A DNA stretch of 12,925 nt from Candidatus Anderseniibacteriota bacterium (GTDB taxonomy: Bacteria > Patescibacteriota > Andersenbacteria > UBA10190), in NCBI GenBank assembly GCA_003229735.1, contig QIFI01000120.1, positions 1 to 12,925 of the forward strand. The letters are read 5' to 3'. The translations under genes and the position numbers were made by a program. Numbering within the stretch: position 1 is the stretch's first letter; each line of letters starts with the position of its first letter. The notes beneath the pieces were generated by a model that was not told where the DNA came from, made no database searches, and saw nothing but the letters and a program-made list of their open reading frames with translations. This document shows, in pieces, positions 7,186 through 12,834 of the stretch.

Positions 7186-8691
7186 ATGGTTGAGGATAAG
7201 TTGGTGGAGAAAAAAAAGCAGAAGGTGCTGAAAGGGCCGAAGGGTCGGATTGTGGCGGTAAATGGGCAAGTGGCGGAGGTGGCGTTCAGGGAATCTGACC
7301 AGCCGAAAATCCATGACGTACTGCTGGTGCCGGATAAAGAAGAGGTGCTGATGGAGGTGGCGATGTCAAAAAAGCCGTTAGTATTCTATTGCCTGGTGCT
7401 TAGAGGTTCTAATCTGCTGACGCGAGGGATGGAAGTGGTGAATACGCAAAAAGAGATGATGATACCAGTGGGTCAGGGAGTGTTGGGCCGGGCTTTTGAT
7501 GTGTTTTCTGATCCGCACGATGAGAAAGGCCCGATAGATGACGCCGAGAATAGGCCGCTTTATGAGCCGATGGCCAGAAGCTTGAGCCATATATCAGGCT
7601 CCAGGAAGATTATGGAAACCGGGATTAAGGCGCTTGATTTCTTTACTCCCCTGGTGGTGGGAGGCAAGGCGGCATTTGTGGGGGGGGCCGGTATTGGCAA
7701 GACGGTGTTATTAACGGAGCTGGTAAATAGGATAGTGGTGCAGAAGCATCTGGAAAATACGGTGGCGGTGTTTAGCGCGGTAGGTGAAAGAAGCCGGGAA
7801 GCGGAGGAATTATATCAGAATTTCATTAGTACAAAAGTATTGCCTTTTACATCGTTGATTCTGGGGCAAATGGGAGAGAATCCGGCGGTGCGGTTTCGGA
7901 CGGCGTACGCGGGAGCAACGATTGCCGAGAATTTCCGGGAGAAAAATGGGAGCAACGTGCTGTACTTTATGGATAATATTTACCGATTCGCGCAGGCCGG
8001 ACATGAATTATCGATGGTGATGAGCGCTATTCCATCAGAAGATGGGTATCAGCCGACTTTGTCTTCAGAGATGTCATCATTGCTGGAGCGGCTTATTTCC
8101 ACGGACAAAGGCACTATTTCCTCGTTTATGGCACTATTTGTGCCATCTGATGATATTACCGACAGCGCGGTGAGATCTATTCTGCCATATATGGATACGA
8201 TGGTGGTGTTATCCCGCGATGTATTTCAGTCGGGCAGATTTCCGGCGATTGATTTGCTGAAATCAACATCAGCAGCTCTTAATCCATTGATGATCGGAAT
8301 TGATCATTATAATACTTTTATCAGGGCAAAACTGGCGCTGGAGGAGGCTTCGGGACTGGAGAGGATTGTGTCTTTGGTGGGTGAATCTGAATTATCGCCG
8401 GAAAATCGGTTAATTTATTCCCGTTCGCAGTTAGTAATCAGTTTTATGGCGCAGGATTTGTTTGTGAGCGTTGAAGAAACGGGAGGAACGGCGGAATTCG
8501 TGCCGATGAAAGAGACAGCCGAGGCGGTGAAAGATATTCTGGATGGAAAATATGACCAGTTGGATCCGGATGACCTGCGATATATTGGCGGGATTGAAAA
8601 TGTAGAGGAAAAGATGGCAACTAGGAAGACTCGGGCTTTAGGGGTGCCAAAGCCTCAGCTACGGCAGGAGCCAGCTCCGGCGACTCCTTGA
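7186..8691 (+). CDS. atpD: F1-type ATP synthase subunit beta (divergent, 501 aa)
   Basis: This is the catalytic subunit of the F1 head, which makes or hydrolyses ATP. Visible marks are the N-terminal barrel (KGRIVAVNGQVAEVAF, RGMEVVNT, VGQGVLGRAFDV), the P-loop GGAGIGKT at 166-173, the catalytic Glu motif GERSRE at 200-205, Walker B LYFMDNIYRF with D263, GYQPTLSSEM, and VPSDDITD in place of the usual VPADDLTD. The lever motif DELSEED is altered to SELSPEN (401-407). It is about 30-40 residues longer than usual, with a Lys-rich N-terminus and a Pro-rich C-terminus. It stands alone: alpha, gamma and the Fo genes are not beside it, and epsilon lies on the opposite strand overlapping its 3' end. 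A beta subunit of an alternative (N-ATPase-like) enzyme is possible. Confidence 0.93.
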   Translation: MVEDKLVEKKKQKVLKGPKGRIVAVNGQVAEVAFRESDQPKIHDVLLVPDKEEVLMEVAMSKKPLVFYCLVLRGSNLLTRGMEVVNTQKEMMIPVGQGVLGRAFDVFSDPHDEKGPIDDAENRPLYEPMARSLSHISGSRKIMETGIKALDFFTPLVVGGKAAFVGGAGIGKTVLLTELVNRIVVQKHLENTVAVFSAVGERSREAEELYQNFISTKVLPFTSLILGQMGENPAVRFRTAYAGATIAENFREKNGSNVLYFMDNIYRFAQAGHELSMVMSAIPSEDGYQPTLSSEMSSLLERLISTDKGTISSFMALFVPSDDITDSAVRSILPYMDTMVVLSRDVFQSGRFPAIDLLKSTSAALNPLMIGIDHYNTFIRAKLALEEASGLERIVSLVGESELSPENRLIYSRSQLVISFMAQDLFVSVEETGGTAEFVPMKETAEAVKDILDGKYDQLDPDDLRYIGGIENVEEKMATRKTRALGVPKPQLRQEPAPATP

Positions 8692-8929
8692 TGCCTATAT
8701 AGGCTTCAACGGTGTCATAGTGGTGGTAAATGACGCCGCTGTCCAAGGTGATGACCTGGGGCGGCTGATCTTTGGGAAAGAGGGTGATTTGGTCTTTAAT
8801 AATGGAGATGAAATTGGTGTGCTGGGGCAGAATAGAGAATGATCCGGTGTCATTGATGGACTGAATAGCAGTGACTTCGCCTTCGAAGACGGTTTTTTCG
8901 GGGGTGATTATTCTGGCTTTTAATAACAT
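8621..8929 (-). CDS. atpC: F1-type ATP synthase subunit epsilon, N-terminal domain only
   Basis: The protein has 102 residues from ATG 8929. The sequence LKARIITPEKTVFEGEV, then GSFSILPQHTNFISII and a later VITLDSGVIY, matches the epsilon beta-sandwich that binds gamma and the c-ring. The usual C-terminal helical hairpin (family total about 130-140 residues) is reduced to a short Ala/Pro-rich tail. An upstream in-frame ATG at 8953 exists, but it would lie upstream of the TATAAT box at 8936-8941, so 8929 is preferred. The last 71 bases overlap the 3' end of atpD on the other strand. The ILPxHxxFI phrase also resembles the epsilon of alternative N-ATPases. Confidence 0.82.
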   Translation of the reverse strand: MLLKARIITPEKTVFEGEVTAIQSINDTGSFSILPQHTNFISIIKDQITLFPKDQPPQVITLDSGVIYHHYDTVEAYIGIKESPELAPAVAEALAPLKPESS

Positions 8930-8935
8930 ATGTAT

Positions 8936-8941
8936 ATTATA
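8936..8941 (-). promoter_or_regulatory. -10 box TATAAT of atpC
   Basis: On the minus strand TATAAT is followed by 6 bases and then ATG 8929, so the expected transcription start coincides with the A of the start codon (leaderless). No good -35 hexamer is visible. The box decides the start of atpC. Confidence 0.5.
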
Positions 8942-8990
8942 TATTAATTTCAAATGAATAAATTACCACTGACGACGTGGCGATTGCTAA

Positions 8991-9022
8991 TTTGTTCAAT
9001 TGTTGAATTGTTATATTGTTGA
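8991..9022. repeat. 'aattgtt' low-complexity word repeat
   Basis: A run of tttgttcaattgttgaattgtt-type words. Similar runs occur at 3905-3925, 10332-10360 and 10834-10870, always intergenic or at a gene end. The copy at 10332-10360 supplies the last codons and the stop of lspA. Confidence 0.5.
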
Positions 9023-9029
9023 GGTGACC

Positions 9030-9066
9030 CCAATATGCGAATCGCATCCGAATGATACGACTACGG
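9030..9066. repeat. 'cgaat' intergenic repeat, copy 2
   Basis: The core reads tgcgaatcgcatccgaatga, close to copy 1 (3941-3976) and copy 3 (11351-11389). Confidence 0.55.
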
Positions 9067-9088
9067 TTGACGGCGGGCGGGCGGTTAC

Positions 9089-9115
9089 CATTTTCCACCC
9101 ACGAGGTGGAAAATG
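9089..9115. promoter_or_regulatory. Perfect 11-bp inverted repeat, operator or hairpin
   Basis: CATTTTCCACC (9089-9099), 5-nt loop cacga, GGTGGAAAATG (9105-9115): every base pairs. No U-tract follows on either strand, so it is not a standard terminator. It lies about 80 bases upstream of the SNase-like gene, where it could be a repressor site or an RNA leader hairpin. I do not recognise the motif. Confidence 0.55.
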
Positions 9116-9196
9116 AGTTGTGTATAAAGGGGTCGAGATGGCTCTTATATAGAATGAGATATTAGTGATAAACTAAGACGCTGTGCCTAAAATACT

Positions 9197-10258
9197 ATGA
9201 AATTACCGGGATTAAATGTGGGGATATTGGGAATTACTTTTGCTTTGGGGGCTTTGGCGATGTTTTTGTATATGGATCTAGGGAATAAATCGACAGAAGT
9301 TGCGGTGACGGCGGAATCAAGTGAAGAGGGTGATAATCCGGTGACGGCAGTTGAGCCGCAACGGGAAGGATTTGCTAATTCCGACACTCCGCCGCCGGAG
9401 CGGGCGAAAGTGGTGAGAGTATTTGATGGACTGACGATAGGGCTCGATAGCGGGCATGTGGTTAGATATCTGGGAGTGCGATTGCCGAGCGTGGGACAGC
9501 CGGTGCAATGTTTTGGCAAGGAGGGGGTGACAGCTAATGAAGGAATGATCGGAAAAGAGGTGCGGCTGGAAGCTGATCCGCTGTTGGAAAAGGCACAGGA
9601 TGGAGCCTGGGTGAGATATGTGTGGGTGGCGGAAGCTGATGAAATCTTTGAGACTTTGCCTAGTGTGGTGACGCAAGGTCCAGATGGTGAATTTATTGAT
9701 GGATTGGTTGGAGGCGAGGGAGGCGATGAAGATATAAGCGGCTCTGTTAAGGGCAAGACAGGTGATGTTGATGAGGTAAAGCCGAAGGCAGTTTTGGAGC
9801 CGGGCGCAGGGCCGGTGGAAGGGATAAAAGGGAATGACGAAGGGGAAGAGGCTGGTGAAAGCGGTGAAAATACTGAAACTGATGGCGAGGAAGAAGTGAA
9901 GGAATATATGGTAAATGAGAGAATTATTGAGCTGGGATTGGGCTTTCCCCTATTGGCGGAAGAGATGACATATTATGACAAGCTGTTTGGAGCGGCCCGG
10001 TTCAGCAGTGCAACTAAACGAGGGATGTGGGGAGCGTGTGAAGTGAAGCCGGATGAGAAGAACTTGTACAATACGCAGGAATTGACGGAGTGTGTAATCA
10101 AGGGAGCCAAGCTGATCAGCGGCAAGAAAGTGTATCGGACGCCGGAATGTAAGGGATATAAGGAAACTTTGATATTAACATCGGAGAGTGAGAAGTGGTT
10201 TTGCTCGGTGGAGGAGGCGGAAGGAGCGGGGTTTGAGAAGGCGGAGGACTGCGGATAG
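9197..10258 (+). CDS. Membrane-anchored SNase-fold protein, catalytic residues lost, acidic insert
   Basis: The protein has 353 residues. An N-terminal hydrophobic helix (about 6-26, ITFALGALAMFLYM) acts as anchor or uncleaved signal, putting the rest outside. Residues 70-147 follow the staphylococcal-nuclease fold (VVRVFDGLTIGL, VVRYLGVRLPSVGQP, FGKEG, GKEVRLEAD, WVRYVWV), and the last part of the fold resumes at 238 (MVNERIIELGLG through RGMWGAC). Between them is a Gly/Asp/Glu-rich insert of about 90 residues. Against SNase DGDT, R-x4-DTPE and the later Arg, the equivalents are L79, R90 (kept), R95, S98 and a missing Arg87, so nuclease activity is unlikely. The Cys-containing tail (ECVIKG, KWFCSVEEAEGAGF) resembles tails I associate with SNase proteins of candidate-phylum bacteria. 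The -10-like TAAAAT (9188-9193) is weak. Confidence 0.75.
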   Translation: MKLPGLNVGILGITFALGALAMFLYMDLGNKSTEVAVTAESSEEGDNPVTAVEPQREGFANSDTPPPERAKVVRVFDGLTIGLDSGHVVRYLGVRLPSVGQPVQCFGKEGVTANEGMIGKEVRLEADPLLEKAQDGAWVRYVWVAEADEIFETLPSVVTQGPDGEFIDGLVGGEGGDEDISGSVKGKTGDVDEVKPKAVLEPGAGPVEGIKGNDEGEEAGESGENTETDGEEEVKEYMVNERIIELGLGFPLLAEEMTYYDKLFGAARFSSATKRGMWGACEVKPDEKNLYNTQELTECVIKGAKLISGKKVYRTPECKGYKETLILTSESEKWFCSVEEAEGAGFEKAEDCG

Positions 10259-10341
10259 TTTTTAATTTCTAATTTCTACTTTTTAATTTTTAGTCAATTG
10301 CTAATGACACAATTTTCAAATGTGCGGTTATTGCTGAATTG

Positions 10342-10818
10342 TTAAATTGTTGAATTGTTGATGGTGGGTTTTGGTATTAGGGTAATGATCAGGAATGAAA
10401 TGGTGCCAAGGGCAATGAAAATGTCGGCGAGATTGAAGGCCAGGGTGCCGATGGTTAAGATATCGGTGACGCCGGCATAGATGAGGCGATCAAGGAGATT
10501 GCTTAGACCGCCGGATACTATCATGACTAAAGCCATAATTTTTAGTGAATATTCAAAGCCCAATTTATTAATCGTGCGGTTTGATGAAAGGGTACGATAG
10601 AGATAGTAAATCAGAAGTCCGAGGATGATGAAGGAAATAGCGGCGACGAGGGGATTTGGGGTGGGGAGATTGAAGATGGCGGCTGGGTTGCGAGAGGCCT
10701 GGATAGTGACGAGAGTTAATTTAAGCGGCTGGGGGAGAAGGAGAGTGAGCTGTTTGGATAATTGATCAAATATAATCAGAATGAAGCCCAGAATGGTAAT
10801 TTTAATTTTTATATTCAA
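10342..10818 (-). CDS. lspA: Lipoprotein signal peptidase (signal peptidase II)
   Basis: The protein has 158 residues and is an integral membrane aspartyl peptidase that cleaves the signal peptide of lipidated prolipoproteins. Family motifs are DQLSK (18-22), NPAAIF (44-49), GGLSNLLDR (103-111), GVTD with catalytic D119, and FNLAD with catalytic D132. Four hydrophobic helices fit the family. The frame opens at TTG 10818, the only start that leaves the normal distance to the DQ motif; no ATG lies in the right place. The C-terminal residues and stop are encoded by an 'aattgtt' repeat shared with other intergenic regions. It lies 130 bases downstream of the DksA-like gene on the same strand and may share its transcript. 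Confidence 0.92.
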   Translation of the reverse strand: MNIKIKITILGFILIIFDQLSKQLTLLLPQPLKLTLVTIQASRNPAAIFNLPTPNPLVAAISFIILGLLIYYLYRTLSSNRTINKLGFEYSLKIMALVMIVSGGLSNLLDRLIYAGVTDILTIGTLAFNLADIFIALGTISFLIITLIPKPTINNSTI

Positions 10819-10833
10819 AATTTTAATGACTGA

Positions 10834-10870
10834 ATTAAATTGTTAAATGGCTAAATTGTTAAATTGTTGA
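10834..10870. repeat. 'aattgtt' low-complexity word repeat between DksA-like gene and lspA
   Basis: Tandem words (ttaaattgttaaat, then aaattgttaaattgttga) as at 3905-3925 and 8991-9022. The rest of this spacer (10871-10948) shows nothing I recognise apart from a short ttggaacaa/ttggaacag duplication near 10901. Confidence 0.45.
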
Positions 10871-10948
10871 CGACGGGATTGCCCTACTGTGACGAGGTTT
10901 TGGAACAAGTTGGAACAGATTGTGGATGACAAGTGACAATGACAGATA

Positions 10949-11296
10949 TTATTCGACTAGAGTGGTGGCGGCGGGATTGGCGCGGAGACGGTCTTCGGGG
11001 ATAATCTGACCGTCTTTGGTGAGACCATAAGCACCATCTTCTATCCGGTTTAGAGCGGCATCGATATTTTTTAAGTGTTGCTCCAGGACAGCCTCGGTGC
11101 CGGAAGCGGCGGCATGATCGGCAATTTCGGTGGCATTATCTTCATCATGGCGGCCATATTCCGGGAAATTGGCTTGATAGTCGCCGTTTGATTGATGGGT
11201 AAAGGTTTTTAATTTGTTTTCAACTTGCTGTTTTTCTTCTTTCAGCTGGGTTTTCATGTTATTGATGAAATCCTGGTTATGTTGTTGATGGGGCAT
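10949..11296 (-). CDS. DksA/TraR-family protein lacking all zinc-finger cysteines
   Basis: The protein has 115 residues. Residues about 10-90 form a charged, coiled-coil-prone segment with an acidic tip region (EDNATEIAD, 52-60) and the family phrase AALNRIEDGAYG (80-91). The C-terminal part, YGLTKDGQIIPEDRLRANPAA, follows the family pattern YGxCxxCGxxIxxxRLxAxPxA, but there is no Cys in the whole protein and the finger region is one residue short. DksA-type proteins bind the RNA polymerase secondary channel and modulate initiation with ppGpp. Cys-free members exist, and this may bind polymerase without zinc. Its gene precedes lspA. Confidence 0.82.
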   Translation of the reverse strand: MPHQQHNQDFINNMKTQLKEEKQQVENKLKTFTHQSNGDYQANFPEYGRHDEDNATEIADHAAASGTEAVLEQHLKNIDAALNRIEDGAYGLTKDGQIIPEDRLRANPAATTLVE

Positions 11297-11302
11297 GTGT
11301 TA

Positions 11303-11308
11303 AGTGTA
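11303..11308 (-). promoter_or_regulatory. Possible -10 (TACACT) of the DksA-like gene
   Basis: On the minus strand TTGATT, 15 bases, TACACT, then 6 bases to ATG 11296. The spacer is short and the hexamers imperfect. It is listed because the 6-base distance to ATG matches the atpC arrangement. Confidence 0.3.
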
Positions 11309-11350
11309 AGGTTAAAAGGCAAAAATCAAAAGCTAAAAGGTAAAGAGCGA

Positions 11351-11389
11351 CCCTAATACCCGAATTACATCCGAATGATCCGAATTCTG
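11351..11389. repeat. 'cgaat' intergenic repeat, copy 3
   Basis: The core reads cccgaattacatccgaatga followed by tccgaattctg, the same layout as copies 1 and 2. Confidence 0.55.
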
Positions 11390-11410
11390 CTATTGATGCC
11401 AATGGACGGA

Positions 11411-11510
11411 ATGACCAAATGCGGCGTTGCGACGGCCCCTCACCCCCGCCCTCTCCCCAACGGGGAGAAGGGAACGCGGTTGTGAGAATGACCACTTCCC
11501 AATTCCCACT
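11411..11510. repeat. C-rich palindromic interspersed element, copy 4
   Basis: CTCTCCCC-aac-GGGGAGAA (11451-11469) with one mismatch in the lower stem, lead atgcggcgttgcgacggcc, tail gcggttgtgagaatgacca, then ttcccaattccca. An antisense-overlapping pair of short ORFs here arises from the repeat. Confidence 0.7.
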
Positions 11511-11523
11511 CAAATCCCAAACC

Positions 11524-11599
11524 CCAATGACCACTGGCGCGGCAACTGCGCCCTCATCCTGGTCTTCTCCCCAGGGGGGAGAAGGGAACGCTCCCGCCT
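11524..11599. repeat. C-rich palindromic interspersed element, copy 5
   Basis: Hairpin CTTCTCCCC-agg-GGGGAGAAG (11564-11584, 9-bp stem), lead tggcgcggcaactgcgcc, shortened tail (gaacgctcccgcc as in copy 1). It abuts the terminator of the non-coding RNA. Confidence 0.7.
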
Positions 11600-11608
11600 A
11601 TTTTGGAG

Positions 11609-11666
11609 AAAAATAAAAAAGGCCCAAGTGCGGTCAAAAAGAAGATTTAAGGACCGTTGGGCCTTT
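11609..11666 (-). terminator. Strong rho-independent terminator (minus strand)
   Basis: On the minus strand a stem of GGCCCAA plus CGGTC pairs with GACCG plus TTGGGCC (arms 11652-11663 and 11621-11635, with a 3-base bulge), is extended by AAA/TTT pairs, and is followed by TTTTTTATTTTT (11620-11609). The plus strand has no U-tract. No protein gene ends here, so it must end a non-coding transcript. Confidence 0.88.
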
Positions 11667-12341
11667 GAGCTCACGATTAGGGCGATTGTATCGCCACTGG
11701 GTACTTTCCTAAAAAACCAGAAAAGCAGGCAATGGCGATCAATCACATTTCCACGATCGCGAACTTACGTACTTCCGGGGCCTACTGCATTCCCCAGAAT
11801 ACCTCCACCTCGATTGCGGTTACACTACATCTCAAAATAAAGTTAATATGCAGCTAATCCGCCACAATGTACAAAAGAACCTCCGTGTTACAAATTGTTT
11901 GTGTTTATTTGTGAGGCCTCGATCCTACACGCTGAATCGACAGCAAGACCAGTCCTCAAAGTGAAGGGCGCACTTAACCATCCGAAAATGGGAAGTACAC
12001 ATAGGGAGTATAGGGGGAAATACTCCCTAAGCGCACTCCCCATTTGAGAAGTGTTGGCAACTACTCAATTGGGAGTGAAAGTGCTATGATCAAAGTTGAT
12101 GTGTTCACCTGAATGATTTTTCAACAGGGTAATAGATAACTTCGCGGTTGAGGATCCATTTCCCTAAATGTGTAATCGACTTGTTCACAGGGTCTGTGGA
12201 TTTCTCTACCTGATCGCGATTTGATTGAGAAAGAGCTGTCCAATGTTAGTCCTAGGGGCCATACACGGGCTTAACTCGCTAGGACTAAGGTGTTTATGTT
12301 TGTGGTGTTTATGTCAGAACGTGGAAGAGAACTTACGTTCT
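11610..12341 (-). ncRNA. Large structured non-coding RNA, about 730 nt, unknown family
   Basis: The span from a sigma70 promoter to an intrinsic terminator contains no ORF of note on this strand, but many stems (plus coordinates): 12315-12322/12335-12342 (8 bp); 12246-12255/12279-12288 (10 bp); 12201-12206/12227-12232 (6 bp); 12186-12190/12194-12198 (5 bp); 12034-12048/12064-12077 (long, one bulge); 12002-12011/12020-12029 (10 bp); 11978-11982/11987-11991; 11735-11740/11755-11760; 11681-11686/11690-11695; and a long-range 8-bp pair 11769-11776/11991-11998. The stem at 11978-11991 is capped by UUCG only when read on the minus strand, which supports the direction. I find no RNase P, tmRNA, SRP or 6S signatures. 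Size and complexity recall the OLE, GOLLD and ROOL classes of large bacterial RNAs, but I cannot assign it to any. Confidence 0.72.
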
Positions 12342-12347
12342 GCTACT

Positions 12348-12376
12348 ATTATAGCAGAGATTTGCACTATGATCAA
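12348..12376 (-). promoter_or_regulatory. sigma70 promoter of the large ncRNA
   Basis: On the minus strand TTGATC (12371-12376), exactly 17 bases, TATAAT (12348-12353). The expected start is the A at 12341, immediately at the base of the first hairpin. This is the best full promoter in the window. Confidence 0.78.
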
Positions 12377-12834
12377 AGATATTGAATAGTTTTTTGCACA
12401 TATCTGGTACTCATATAATTACCATACAGTGGTTCTGTTGATGTTCTTTTTTGTGTTTGGCCATCGAGAGTGTTTGAGGAGGCTGTCAGATGGCCTTTCT
12501 GTCTTCCATGGTGATAAGGTTTGCCTAATTATTGGGTAGATCCGGATATTTTTTTTAGGACTTTATTTTCCCTGATTTTTCATCTGAGAATGATGAGGTT
12601 GGTCTAATTCAGAGTTGAATTTAAGAGGCATTTTAAGAGCAGACTGGAGCTGCATAATTCGGAGATGAATATAAGTATAATTAATTTATTGAAGCTGGTC
12701 TTCGGGTGAAATATAAGGTGGTCCAAATTTGAGGCATAATTATTATTCTAGAAATTTGAGAATTAATTTCGAGCTTTTTGGTGAAGGGCTTTAGACGAGC
12801 GGAAAAGCAGCGGATAAATATTGACGACATTTGA
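12377..12834. other. Gene-free AT-rich stretch
   Basis: No protein gene of credible length on either strand; the longest small frames I traced are about 31 codons (plus, ATG 12440) and 17 codons (minus). It contains a 7-bp inverted repeat GGCCATC/GATGGCC (12459-12465 and 12489-12495) and loose 'ga(a)ttgaatttaag'-like words (12612-12625, 12662-12675, 12704-12717) that resemble the start of the exact direct repeat at 12835. It could be upstream sequence of an array or another non-coding element beyond the edge. Confidence 0.5.

Noticed and set aside
8930..8953. ATG 8953 as the start of atpC
   Set aside because: The TATAAT box at 8936-8941 lies between it and ATG 8929, and the family's N-terminus (MLLKARIITP) begins at 8929.
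9187..9756. 189-codon minus-strand ORF opposite the SNase-like gene
   Set aside because: Ser/Thr/Pro-rich shadow of the Gly/Glu/Asp-rich sense frame; the sense frame has the membrane helix and SNase motifs.
11701..11720. RNase P RNA signature (minus strand reads aggaaagtaccc, like GAGGAAAGUCC)
   Set aside because: The match is imperfect and lies about 90 bases from the 3' end, whereas the conserved segment belongs near the 5' end; the partner ACAGAA...GGCTTAC segment is absent.
11427..11840. 137-codon plus-strand ORF across the C-rich repeats and the terminator
   Set aside because: It consists of translated repeat sequence (Pro/Arg/Ser-rich) and runs antisense through the intrinsic terminator and the structured RNA; no protein-like features.
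11861..11940. tmRNA tag-like reading (minus strand, around aaataaacacaaac)
   Set aside because: No tRNA-like acceptor, T-arm (GGTTCGA) or CCA at the ends, and the tag-like frame does not end in a typical Ala-Ala sequence.
12315..12342. Plus-strand hairpin as a terminator for a transcript from the left
   Set aside because: No U-tract follows on the plus strand; the same bases fit better as the first hairpin of the minus-strand RNA right after its promoter.
12440..12535. 31-codon plus-strand mini-ORF
   Set aside because: Start and composition look random (Phe-rich start, no ribosome site or promoter), not supported as a gene.
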